Positions 8,089-16,447 of a DNA stretch of 64,000 bases are shown piece by piece. How positions within the stretch are numbered: position 1 is the first letter of the stretch; each line of letters starts with the position of its first letter. The position numbers and the translations under genes are program-made. The stretch is from Dinoroseobacter shibae DFL 12 = DSM 16493. GTDB taxonomy: Bacteria; Pseudomonadota; Alphaproteobacteria; Rhodobacterales; Rhodobacteraceae. Below the pieces are notes generated by a model. That model ran no database searches. It was not told the origin of the DNA and was given only the letters and a program-made list of their open reading frames with translations. Location: positions 806,001 through 870,000 of the forward strand of contig NC_009952.1 in assembly GCF_000018145.1 (NCBI RefSeq), given 5' to 3'.

Positions 8089-9120
8089 ATGCCTCACCCC
8101 CTGCGCGACGGCGCGCTCGGCACCTACCTGTCCGAGCGCGTCCGCCCCCTGTTCCCGGGACTTCTAGTCGCGGTGCTGGTTGCCCTCGCGGCCCAGTTCG
8201 TGGCCGAGCATTACGGCGCCCCGGCCATGCTCATGGCGCTGCTCTTCGGTATCGCCCTGAATTTCCTGTCGGAGACCGAGCGCACCGCGCCGGGCATCGG
8301 CTTCACCGCCCGCACCGTGCTGCGCTTCGGGGTCGCCGTGCTTGGCGCGCGCATCTCGTTGGAGCTCTTCCTCGCCATCGGTTGGGAGATGATCGGCCTG
8401 CTGGTCCTCGGCGTGATCCTGACGATCCTGTTCGGCGTCGTTCTGGCACGCTTCATAGGGCAGGGGCCCCGCTTTGCCATCCTGACCGCGGGTGCCGTTG
8501 CCATCTGCGGTGCGTCCGCCGCGATGGCCATCGCCGCGGTGCTGCCCAAAGACGAGAAATCCGAGCGCAACCTGCTCTTCACCGTGTTCGGGGTCACGCT
8601 TTTGTCGACAATCGCCATGGTGCTCTACCCGATCCTGACGGGCGCGCTGGGGTTCGATGACACCACCGCGGGCATCTTTATCGGCGCGACCGTCCATGAC
8701 GTGGCGCAGGTGGTCGGCGCGGGCTTCTCGATCTCCCAGGAAACCGGCGAAACCTCGACCATGGTCAAGTTGATCCGGGTGTCGCTTCTGGCGCCCGTGG
8801 TGTTGCTGATCGCGCTGTGGTGGCGCAGTGCCGGCGCGCCCGCCGAGGGGCCGCGCCCGCCGCTGGTGCCGGGCTTCGTGATCGGGTTCCTGGTCCTGGC
8901 GGGGCTCAACTCCCTCGGCCTGATCCCCGCGGGGATCGCCGCCTGGTTGTCGAGTGTCTCAAGCTGGGCGCTGCTGTCGGCCATCGCCGCCGTTGGGATG
9001 AAGACCGACATGAAGGCGATGTTGCAGGTGGGCGGTGGTCCCATCGCACTGATCGTGGCGGAGACGGTGTTCCTGGCGCTGCTGATCCTCGGCGGGATCT
9101 ACCTGCTGCGCGGGGTCTGA
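8089..9120 (+). CDS. YeiH/UPF0324-family putative sulfate (sulfite) exporter
   Basis: A 343-residue membrane protein with about ten helices. Family blocks are present: ALLFGIALNF, FGVAVLGARIS, the AICGASAAMAIAAVLP segment and GATVHDVAQVVGAG. Members of this family (called TauZ or SuyZ in organosulfonate clusters) are proposed to export the sulfur anion released by desulfonation. Its position 7 bases after xsc fits that role well: Xsc produces sulfite in the cytoplasm. Transport direction and substrate are inferred from the family and context. Confidence 0.88.
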   Translation: MPHPLRDGALGTYLSERVRPLFPGLLVAVLVALAAQFVAEHYGAPAMLMALLFGIALNFLSETERTAPGIGFTARTVLRFGVAVLGARISLELFLAIGWEMIGLLVLGVILTILFGVVLARFIGQGPRFAILTAGAVAICGASAAMAIAAVLPKDEKSERNLLFTVFGVTLLSTIAMVLYPILTGALGFDDTTAGIFIGATVHDVAQVVGAGFSISQETGETSTMVKLIRVSLLAPVVLLIALWWRSAGAPAEGPRPPLVPGFVIGFLVLAGLNSLGLIPAGIAAWLSSVSSWALLSAIAAVGMKTDMKAMLQVGGGPIALIVAETVFLALLILGGIYLLRGV

Positions 9121-9126
9121 GCCGGG

Positions 9127-10155
9127 TCAGGCTGCCAGCAGGGCCGCCGCCTCATGGGCCCGCAAGGCCCGCGCGGCCATGGGACCGTACCCGGCCTGCA
9201 TCCGCAACTCCGGGAAGAGCTGCAGCAACTCCGCCTGCGCCAATCCGTCCAGCGCATCCAACGCCATCTCCCCGGGATAGAGGCTCTCGGACAGGCATCC
9301 CTCCGCCTCCACGATCGCATGGCTCTCGCAAAGGAAGTGACAGTAGCGCACCTGTGCCTTGGGCACCCGCCGAACCCCGGGCAGGGCGGTCAGGCTTGTC
9401 GCCGCCAGCAGCACTTCCGGCACTCCGAATAGCAGCTCGGCCTGCCACGCGCGCATCAGGATCCTATGCTGCGGCGAGACCCGGAGCGGCGCCGCCGCCC
9501 CCAGAACCCCCGTGCCGATCTCCACAGGGGCCAGGGCGTCCCGGCCATCGACCACCGTCTGCCCGACCCAGCGGATGCGCGCCTCCGGGTCGTCGCGCGT
9601 CCAGACCCGGTCGCCGGGCCGCAACGCCTCCACCGGGCGCAGCCCGTCCGGCGTCCGGATCCGCGTCCCGGCCATGAAACAGGGCACGAAATCGCGGTAG
9701 TCGCTGTCGCCGTTGTTCGACCCGGCCACCTTCACGTAGGACACGCCGGGTTCCAGCGGTGCGGTCAGCCCGATCCCCCAGATATCCTGCGCCACCCCGT
9801 TCTGGGAGAACACGAAGATATCGATCCGGTCGCCCACCACGTTGCCGTTCTCATCCAGCGCCCGCAGGGTGATGCGGCTTTCGGATTCCACCCGGGTGCC
9901 ATCGGCCACCAGCCCGGCGCCATCCAGCACCACGTGCCGGTTGGGGTCGTCATCGTCGAACTGCCGCGTGTCGTTTCCCCGCCCGCGAATATCGTCGATG
10001 GCCACCGTCACCGGCGCGCCGCCCTGGTAGACGAAGATCGTCCCGTTCGGCGTGTCGGAATTGTTGATGATCGCGGCCCCCGGTGTTCCGGTCGGGCTGC
10101 TCGTGGCGATCTGCAATACCTCGTTGTCCAAGGCCAGGAGCTCTCTGCGCGGCAT
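9127..10155 (-). CDS. Hint domain protein (Hint_2 type)
   Basis: A 342-residue protein with two parts. Residues 1 to about 165 are a Thr/Asp/Asn-rich beta-type segment with no signal peptide. From about 168 a Hint (hedgehog/intein-like) domain begins with PCFMAGTRIRTPDGLRPVE and LRPGDRVWT, continues to SPQHRILM, and closes around YCHFLCESHAIVEAEGCLSESLYPG. Hint_2 proteins are numerous in Rhodobacterales and are thought to self-process or attach at the Cys; this has not been shown here. The ATG at 10153-10155 is favoured by a GGAAGGA ribosome site; an upstream start at 10182 lacks one. It is convergent with the sulfonate exporter (6 bases apart). Confidence 0.85.
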   Translation of the reverse strand: MPRRELLALDNEVLQIATSSPTGTPGAAIINNSDTPNGTIFVYQGGAPVTVAIDDIRGRGNDTRQFDDDDPNRHVVLDGAGLVADGTRVESESRITLRALDENGNVVGDRIDIFVFSQNGVAQDIWGIGLTAPLEPGVSYVKVAGSNNGDSDYRDFVPCFMAGTRIRTPDGLRPVEALRPGDRVWTRDDPEARIRWVGQTVVDGRDALAPVEIGTGVLGAAAPLRVSPQHRILMRAWQAELLFGVPEVLLAATSLTALPGVRRVPKAQVRYCHFLCESHAIVEAEGCLSESLYPGEMALDALDGLAQAELLQLFPELRMQAGYGPMAARALRAHEAAALLAA

Positions 10156-10306
10156 GCCATTCCTTCCCTGCTCCCCGACCACCGGGGCAGCGCCGCGTCA
10201 CCCGCACGCGGTCTGTCTGACAGGTAAGTCGCCCTGCAAGCTGATTTGGTTCAAATTTTAGGAACAAGGCAAGTCACAATAGGGACTGCGCGGACCTCCG
10301 CCCGGT

Positions 10307-11050
10307 TCAGAAGCGGAATTCGACGCCAAGTCCGCCGGAAATCAGCGTATTGTCCTCGATGATCGGACTGTCGGTCACATCATCGGGCAGGAAATCGGCG
10401 CGCAAGGTACCCAGCAGCGACCAGTTCTCGCCAATCGGCATGACCCCCCGCAGCCCCACGAAAGGCACCAGGACCGAGCCGGGGTCATAAGACGGACGCC
10501 CGGCCCGCGCCTCGTCATCCGACACGCCCCAGATATAGCGGCTCAGATCGCCGTCCTGCCAGGCCCCGCCGGCCGAGAAATCCAGCCGCACCGACCCGAG
10601 CTGCTGGCGCAGGCCCACCCGCAGGCGCGCCTCCTGCCCGTCATGCTCGCCGGTGAACTCCTGCCGCAGGTCCGCCCCGACATAGAGCCGCCCCACGTCA
10701 TAGCGCAGCTCCACCGCCGCATCCCCGGTCACGCGCCGGTCGATCCCGTCCAACTCCGGCCCGTCGGTGGAAATCAGCCCCGAAAACCGCGGCCGCGCCG
10801 CCACCGTCAGCCCCCAGGGCCCGGCATCCCAAACCTGGTAGCTCACCCCGTTGGTGCTCAGGGAAAACGGCCCGTTGCGAAAATTGATCAGGGGCAGGGG
10901 GATCACGTCCGATCCCTGGCCGATATACGGGTTGCTATCCGCCGCCACCAGGCCCCCGAACGAAAACCCGTCAGGCCGCCCCTCCTGCGCCTGCGCGGTA
11001 GCGGGGATCAGGGCAAGGCCAAGGACAAGAAGGCGTACGGTCATCTTCAT
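10307..11050 (-). CDS. MipA/OmpV-family outer membrane protein
   Basis: A 247-residue protein with a clear signal peptide ([22 protein letters not shown], cleavage near residue 22) followed by alternating amphipathic beta strands and a C-terminal Phe (GGLGVEFRF), the usual outer-membrane beta-barrel end. The pattern [26 protein letters not shown] is typical of MipA/OmpV proteins, which are scaffolding or adaptive outer-membrane proteins in other species. Family length is about 240-270. It stands alone; no operon partner is evident. Confidence 0.85.
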
Positions 11051-11540
11051 GGAGGCAGGCTACACGATTCGAAAACGGTTGTCTTTCAGACATATGGCGT
11101 GCGGAGTTCAGACGTCCAGAACCGAGCCACAACCGCCACGAAAAAACCGGTTCCAACGGGTGTTCCGGAAAGAACCGGTCGCTGGAAAGCCGCAGCGCCC
11201 CCAGAACCCCGTCCGGCCTCGGGGCCAATCCCCCGACCAAACCAGCCACCCGACGGCCCGCCGCGCAGCCCCGCCCGCGCCGTCAGGCCAGAGGCCCATG
11301 TCCCGCGCGACCCGGGGCGCCTCACGGTCGCCTCTCCCGCATGGCGACCTCCTGATGGCAGTGCTTTGCCCATTAAGGCCGGCTGGCTGCACCGCCGGGC
11401 AGCGCCCGAACCGCCCCCGTCACGCCGGCGGCGTGCCTGCCGCACGACGCGGGCGCTCAAGCCCACTCTTCGGTCCGGGCGCTGCCCTCGGCCCTCAGGA
11501 CCACTTGCCAACCCCCCAAATCCGCCGCATATCCCTGATC
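11051..11540. other. 490-base intergenic region upstream of lepA
   Basis: No convincing gene. It must contain the divergent promoters of the MipA-like gene and lepA. It holds a 36-base inverted repeat around 11145-11180 (ACCGGTTC paired with GAACCGGT) and the cloverleaf-like repeat copy annotated separately at 11397-11487. The frame of lepA stays open upstream, but its Arg/Pro-rich translation resembles random high-GC sequence. Confidence 0.6.
11397..11487. repeat. Dispersed cloverleaf-like repeat, copy A
   Basis: An outer stem pairs GGGCAGCGCCCGxACCG with CGGTxCGGGCGCTGCCC (about 17 bases with one A/C mismatch) and encloses further small hairpins such as GCCGGCGGCGTGC and CGCACGACGCGGGCG. 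It shares its ends (GCAGCGCCCGAACCG and TCGGTCCGGGCGC) with two more copies at 14404-14484 and 14551-14650. It lies 54 bases upstream of the lepA start. Confidence 0.7.
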
Positions 11541-13340
<1,800 letters not shown>

Positions 13341-13382
13341 GGCCGTCCATCCGCACTGAGGAAAGCCTCTTGGGAAGTGGGC

Positions 13383-13541
13383 GGCAGCGTTTGCTCGCAA
13401 ACGCGTGCCCACACCGTGGATAAACTGGGTGCCACCGCCCTCAAAATGGACGGCTGATCGCAGATCAGGCCCCATTTTCGAGGGCGCGCGGGAGGCAGCG
13501 TTTGCCTGCAAACGCGTTCCCGCACCGTGGGTAGACTGGGT
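13383..13541. repeat. Two 48-bp direct repeats with a second lepA-tail hairpin between them
   Basis: Unit 1 (13383-13430) and unit 2 (13494-13541) share 42 of 48 bases, from GGCAGCGTTTGC to RACTGGGT; each has an internal inverted repeat GCGTTTGC/GCAAACGC. Between them, 13436-13486 forms another hairpin (CGCCCTC...GATC/GATC...CGAGGGCG) whose left arm reads ACC-GCC-CTC-AAA-ATG-GAC-GGC-TGA, that is TALKMDG-stop, a synonymous copy of the lepA end. Bases 13542-13663 before the next gene show only an A/T-rich promoter-like stretch. Confidence 0.85.
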
Positions 13542-13663
13542 TTTTTGGTTTCGGCGGCTGGCACGCGCATTAAATCATATCTACGACTCGGTTTTATTGG
13601 CGCACCTGGCTATAAGATTAGAGCGTTTTCGTGGCATGAGACCCCAAGTTGGCGGAGTGACGA

Positions 13664-14371
13664 GTGAGCGATCTGGGCGAGTATCTTTTTAAGGCCGATA
13701 GAAACCGAGAAGTCCCTGCACCTGAGTGTCTGTTGCTTGCAGATGGGCTGCTAGCAAACTGTTGTGGAAACTTGGGGGACAATCAGAACCTCACAAGCGC
13801 GCGCCTTTTTCAGTTTGGCTTTGGATCGTGGCGCGCAGCTGTTCAACTTGCCCTCAGTGGAATAACGGCACAAGTTCCGGTCGTACTGCGGCACGCCTTG
13901 GAGTGCGCAGAGTATAGTTACGCGATTGCGAAGCAGCCTGATCTGGAAGACATTTGGTGGAATAGGCATGAAAACGCGCAGGCGAAGGCGGTACTTAGAA
14001 ACAAGAAAAATCTTAGAACAGTTGCATTGAGAATGCTGTCAGATGAGGACTCGAATCTGTGCAGCAAGTTGAAAAAAGCTACTGACGATCTCATCGACAT
14101 GGGGGCGCATCCGAACGTAATGATGTTCGTTGACCACTCTGATGAATTGCAGTCGGAAATGGTTGATAGCTATACGACAAAACTAATCGCTGGCTTGGAG
14201 GCGAGAAACTCAGCAATAGTGCAAGCTTGTGGCATATCTGTCTTAATGTGTCAGATATATCGGCTGGTTTGGCCCATTCGTTTTGGCGCTGCTCAAGAAG
14301 AAATGCTTGTTGAGATTGTTGGCCAATCGAAGCTTTTTCTAGATTGGCATCATTCGCATGACTACTCTTGA
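13664..14371 (+). CDS. Hypothetical protein, low-GC orphan
   Basis: A 235-residue soluble protein starting MSDLGEYLFKADRNREVPAPE. No motif I recognise. It is mostly helical, with a hydrophobic core segment around 45-85 (FGFGSWRAAVQLALSG) and HALECAEYSYAIAKQPD, a pattern that loosely recalls HEPN-like or AbiV-like helical bundles, but this is a guess. Base composition is visibly lower in GC than flanking genes, with many AAA, GAA, TTG and ATA codons rarely used by neighbours, which suggests recent acquisition. It lies between repeat families and has no operon partner. Confidence 0.7.
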   Translation: MSDLGEYLFKADRNREVPAPECLLLADGLLANCCGNLGDNQNLTSARLFQFGFGSWRAAVQLALSGITAQVPVVLRHALECAEYSYAIAKQPDLEDIWWNRHENAQAKAVLRNKKNLRTVALRMLSDEDSNLCSKLKKATDDLIDMGAHPNVMMFVDHSDELQSEMVDSYTTKLIAGLEARNSAIVQACGISVLMCQIYRLVWPIRFGAAQEEMLVEIVGQSKLFLDWHHSHDYS

Positions 14372-14403
14372 AAATAAGTGTTCCACAAGTCTTAACCAAC
14401 AAT

Positions 14404-14484
14404 GCCAAATCTTCGATTTGGCAGCGCCCGAACCGCCCCCACGGGGCGGGCGCTTCTCGCCCACCCCTCGGTTCGGGCGCGCCC
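14404..14484. repeat. Dispersed cloverleaf-like repeat, copy B
   Basis: Starts with a perfect hairpin GCCAAATC-TTC-GATTTGGC (14404-14422), then an outer stem GCGCCCGAACCG paired with CGGTTCGGGCGC enclosing a CCGCCCC/GGGGCGG hairpin and the shared core GGCGGGCGCTTCTCGCCCACCCCTCGGT. Lies in the 335-base gap between the orphan gene and the DUF4160 gene, which holds no coding sequence I trust. Confidence 0.8.
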
Positions 14485-14550
14485 TTTGATCTGACCGTCG
14501 CACTTCACCAAAAAAGCGCCTCTCACCCGGGGCTCCGCCCGTTGCCACCT

Positions 14551-14650
14551 CAATTGATCCCCCGGATCAATTGCCGGGCCTTGCCCGGACCGGTGCCAAC
14601 CCCGCCACGGGGCGGGCGCTTCTCGCCCACCCCTCGGTCCGGGCGCGCCC
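14551..14650. repeat. Dispersed cloverleaf-like repeat, copy C
   Basis: Starts with a perfect 10-bp hairpin CAATTGATCC-CCC-GGATCAATTG (14551-14573), then an outer stem GCCCGGACCG paired with CGGTCCGGGC around the same core as copy B (CCACGGGGCGGGCGCTTCTC). Relative to copy B the outer stem changed on both sides (GAACC/GGTTC to GGACC/GGTCC), a compensatory change that keeps pairing. Confidence 0.8.
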
Positions 14651-14706
14651 TCGGATCAGGTCGCATCCCCAATGACACCGCCCCCAACTTCGACTATCCT
14701 TCCCCT

Positions 14707-14949
14707 ATGCCGACTGTCTTTCGGGCCGACGGGTTCCGCTTCTTCTTCTACTCCAACGAAGGCGATCCGCGCGAACCGGTCCATATCCACGTCATGAAAG
14801 GCGACGGCGAAGCGAAGTTCTGGCTGCATCCGGTGTCGGTGGCCCGCAGTTCCGGTTTCGACGCGCGCACCCAGCGCCGTCTGGCCGTTCTGGTCGCCGA
14901 GAACGCGAGCGTGATAGAGAAGGCATGGCATGACCATTTCCGCGACTGA
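14707..14949 (+). CDS. DUF4160 domain protein
   Basis: An 80-residue protein, MPTVFRADGFRFFFYSNEGDPREPVHIHV, then a GDGEAKFWL strand and a helical C-terminus. The pattern F-R-x-D-G-F-R-F-x-F-Y-S-N-E-x...P-x-H-I-H-V is the DUF4160 signature. Function is unknown; members nearly always sit next to a DUF2442 gene. Here the next gene overlaps by 20 bases, so the two are translated from one message. No clear ribosome site precedes the ATG. Confidence 0.88.
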   Translation: MPTVFRADGFRFFFYSNEGDPREPVHIHVMKGDGEAKFWLHPVSVARSSGFDARTQRRLAVLVAENASVIEKAWHDHFRD

Positions 14950-15163
14950 GGTCCGGTTCGACCCGGACACCATGTGGGTCCATCTCGCCGATGGCCGCAT
15001 CCTCGGCGTCCCATTGGCCTGGTTCCCGCGTCTCAACACGGCCGGTCCTGAGGACCTCGCACAGGTGCAGATCACCCCCTACGGCCTGCACTGGGACACC
15101 CTCGATGAGGATATCTCGGTCCCGGCGCTGCTCGCCGAGGTGCCGAAACTCGCGGCGGAGTAG
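14930..15163 (+). CDS. DUF2442 domain protein
   Basis: A 77-residue protein with VRFDPDTMWVHLADGRILGVPLAWFPRL, the DUF2442 core (a small beta fold for which no activity is established), and DEDISVPALLAE at the end. It overlaps the DUF4160 gene by 20 bases. Such pairs are widespread and scattered among genomes, and some authors treat them as possible toxin-antitoxin modules; nothing in the sequence proves that. Confidence 0.88.
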   Translation: MTISATEVRFDPDTMWVHLADGRILGVPLAWFPRLNTAGPEDLAQVQITPYGLHWDTLDEDISVPALLAEVPKLAAE

Positions 15164-15218
15164 GCCGCCGCGCCACCGTCTCTCACCCCCACCCGCCCCT
15201 CACCTGTAGGCCGGGGTT

Positions 15219-15275
15219 CACCCCGGCACCCCGGACGCACCCCGGCACCCCGGATGCACCCCGGCACCCCGGACG
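15219..15275. repeat. Three tandem 19-bp repeats
   Basis: Three head-to-tail copies of CACCCCGGCACCCCGGACG (15219-15237, 15238-15256, 15257-15275) with a single C-to-T difference in the middle copy. They end 5 bases before the FNR-like box of the DksA-type gene. Internally each unit is two near-copies of CACCCCGG. Confidence 0.9.
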
Positions 15276-15280
15276 CAACC

Positions 15281-15294
15281 TTGACCCAAATCAT
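15281..15294 (+). promoter_or_regulatory. FNR/FnrL-like box upstream of the DksA-type gene
   Basis: TTGACCCAAATCAT matches the TTGAT-N4-ATCAA consensus at 8 of 10 informative positions. Its centre is 59 bases before the ATG at 15347. If it acts as a class II site the start of transcription would be near 15329; the -10 there (CACACT) is weak. Two better copies follow downstream in the same cluster. Confidence 0.5.
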
Positions 15295-15346
15295 ACCCCT
15301 CACCCCCACCACCCCCCACACTCCCCTCAACGAGAGGAGACCCGCC

Positions 15347-15664
15347 ATGGACATCACCGCCTTCGAGAAAACCCTCCGCGCCCGTCGGGCCGAGATCGTC
15401 GGAGACCTCGCCCGGATCGAGGATGCGCTGGACGACACCCCGCCCAAGGACTGGGAGGATCGCGCCTCCGAGCGGCAGGGCGACGAGGTGCTCGAGGCCC
15501 TCGGCCACGCCGAGCAGGCGGAGCTGACCCGCATTGACGCCGCGCTCGACCGCATCGCCAAGGGCATCTACGGCACCTGCCTCAAATGCGGCGATCCGAT
15601 CGCCGAGGCGCGCCTGAAGGCCGTGCCCACCGCCCCGCTCTGCGCCACCTGCGCGGCGGGCTGA
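15347..15664 (+). CDS. TraR/DksA-family zinc-finger regulator
   Basis: A 105-residue protein with an N-terminal coiled-coil region (about residues 5-70, ELTRIDAALDRIAKGIYG at its end) and a C-terminal four-Cys zinc finger (CLKCGDPI...LCATC, about 79-103). Short DksA-like proteins of this kind bind RNA polymerase through the secondary channel. The start was set at 15347 because of a GAGAGGAGA ribosome site; the open frame upstream runs through the 19-bp repeats. It lies 54 bases before the first small membrane protein and probably shares its transcript. Confidence 0.9.
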   Translation: MDITAFEKTLRARRAEIVGDLARIEDALDDTPPKDWEDRASERQGDEVLEALGHAEQAELTRIDAALDRIAKGIYGTCLKCGDPIAEARLKAVPTAPLCATCAAG

Positions 15665-15718
15665 GCGGCCGGAACTTCTGCCCGGTCCCCGCGTTGACCT
15701 CTGGAAAGGAGGCCAACC

Positions 15719-15967
15719 ATGGACCGTCTGAGCATCTTCCTCACCCTCATGAGCGGTGCGCTGATCACCGGCGCGCTCGTCATCACCCTGTTTTCCCTGG
15801 GTTACTATTCCGCCTGGGGCATCGCGATTTCCGCGCTTCTGGGCTTCGCCCTCGCCTGGCCCTCGGCCTATCTCGTCTCGCGCCGGATCAAGCGCCGTGA
15901 CCCGGAATGGGATCACCGGCGGATCGAGCGGGACGCGGCCCTGAAACCCTCCGCACCCGAGGTCTGA
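15719..15967 (+). CDS. Small two-helix membrane protein, paralogue 1
   Basis: An 82-residue protein, MDRLSIFLTLMSGALITGALVITLF, with two transmembrane helices (about 5-27 and 32-52) ending in LVSRRIKRRDPEW and a charged cytoplasmic tail. A strong ribosome site (GGAAAGGAGG) precedes it. It shares with three neighbours (16057, 17319, 17519) the layout Met-x-Arg-Leu, a Gly-rich first helix, a short loop, then an A-x-L-G-F-x-L-A-x-P-x-S-x-L-V-x-R second helix. Function unknown. Confidence 0.85.
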   Translation: MDRLSIFLTLMSGALITGALVITLFSLGYYSAWGIAISALLGFALAWPSAYLVSRRIKRRDPEWDHRRIERDAALKPSAPEV

Positions 15968-15978
15968 GCCGCCCCGAT

Positions 15979-16020
15979 TTGACCGGGATCAAAGACGCAG
16001 CGGAGACTCACCTCTTATAG
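15979..16020 (+). promoter_or_regulatory. FNR/FnrL-dependent promoter for small membrane protein 2
   Basis: TTGACCGGGATCAA (15979-15992) is a near-perfect FNR-type box. A TTATAG -10 element lies at 16015-16020. If transcription starts near 16027 the box centre is at -41.5, the exact class II geometry in which FNR contacts polymerase in place of a -35 element. The gene starts 65 bases after the box. Confidence 0.72.
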
Positions 16021-16056
16021 TTGGGCAGTCAGCACAGCCATACGAAGGGGTCTCCG

Positions 16057-16242
16057 ATGATCCGTCTTGCATTCATTCTCTACGCCCTGATCGGCACGAC
16101 CCTCGCGGGGACCTTCATGGTCGCCGCCCTCACTGCCGGGTACACCACGACCCAGCCCGTCGTCATCACCGCGGCGCTCGGGTTCCTGCTCGGCATTCCG
16201 GTTTCCTATCTGGTGGCGCGCGCGATTACCTCCCAAGCCTGA
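16057..16242 (+). CDS. Small two-helix membrane protein, paralogue 2
   Basis: A 61-residue protein, MIRLAFILYALIGTTLAGTFM, with two transmembrane helices (about 3-24 and 32-55) and a short tail ARAITSQA. A GAAGGGG ribosome site precedes the ATG; an earlier in-frame TTG has none. It is preceded by the FNR-like promoter at 15979-16020 and followed by two strong hairpins. Rhodobacterales genomes carry many small proteins of this sort, often mis-named; no activity is known. Confidence 0.85.
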   Translation: MIRLAFILYALIGTTLAGTFMVAALTAGYTTTQPVVITAALGFLLGIPVSYLVARAITSQA

Positions 16243-16257
16243 CGCGCGCCCCCAGTC

Positions 16258-16297
16258 GACGTCGGGGCGGGGGCCCTCCCAGCGCCGCCCCGACGTC
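16258..16297. terminator. 13-bp perfect inverted repeat after small membrane protein 2
   Basis: GACGTCGGGGCGG (16258-16270) pairs perfectly with CCGCCCCGACGTC (16285-16297) around a 14-base loop. There is no T-run; the proper terminator is probably the next hairpin at 16319-16346. Confidence 0.65.
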
Positions 16298-16318
16298 CTA
16301 GAACTCCTCCCGAATACG

Positions 16319-16346
16319 CCGCGCCGCAGCAACTGGCGCGGTTTTT
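16319..16346 (+). terminator. Rho-independent terminator
   Basis: Stem CCGCGCC/GGCGCGG with a 9-base loop followed directly by TTTTT on the plus strand, suited to end the transcript of the small membrane protein at 16057. Confidence 0.75.
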
Positions 16347-16381
16347 GCTGCGCTGCCGCGCAACTCCACCGTGCGGAGGTG

Positions 16382-16447
16382 CCCGACACTTGCCCGACAC
16401 TTGCCCGACACATGTCCGACGCGGGCCCGACGGCGATCCGACGCTGT
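16382..16447. repeat. Six tandem 11-bp repeats
   Basis: Period-11 array: CCCGACACTTG twice, then CCCGACACATG, TCCGACGCGGG, CCCGACGGCGA and TCCGACGCTGT. The first three are nearly identical and the rest decayed but in phase. It ends at the stop codon of the VOC gene. Confidence 0.85.

Noticed and set aside
10851-11540. In-frame extension upstream of LepA
   Set aside because: LepA of normal length starts at 11541; the upstream translation is Arg/Pro-rich filler crossing the MipA-like gene start and the palindromic repeat.
15219-15275. 19-bp tandem repeat as a CRISPR or origin iteron
   Set aside because: Units are contiguous with no spacers, and there is no replication or partition gene nearby.
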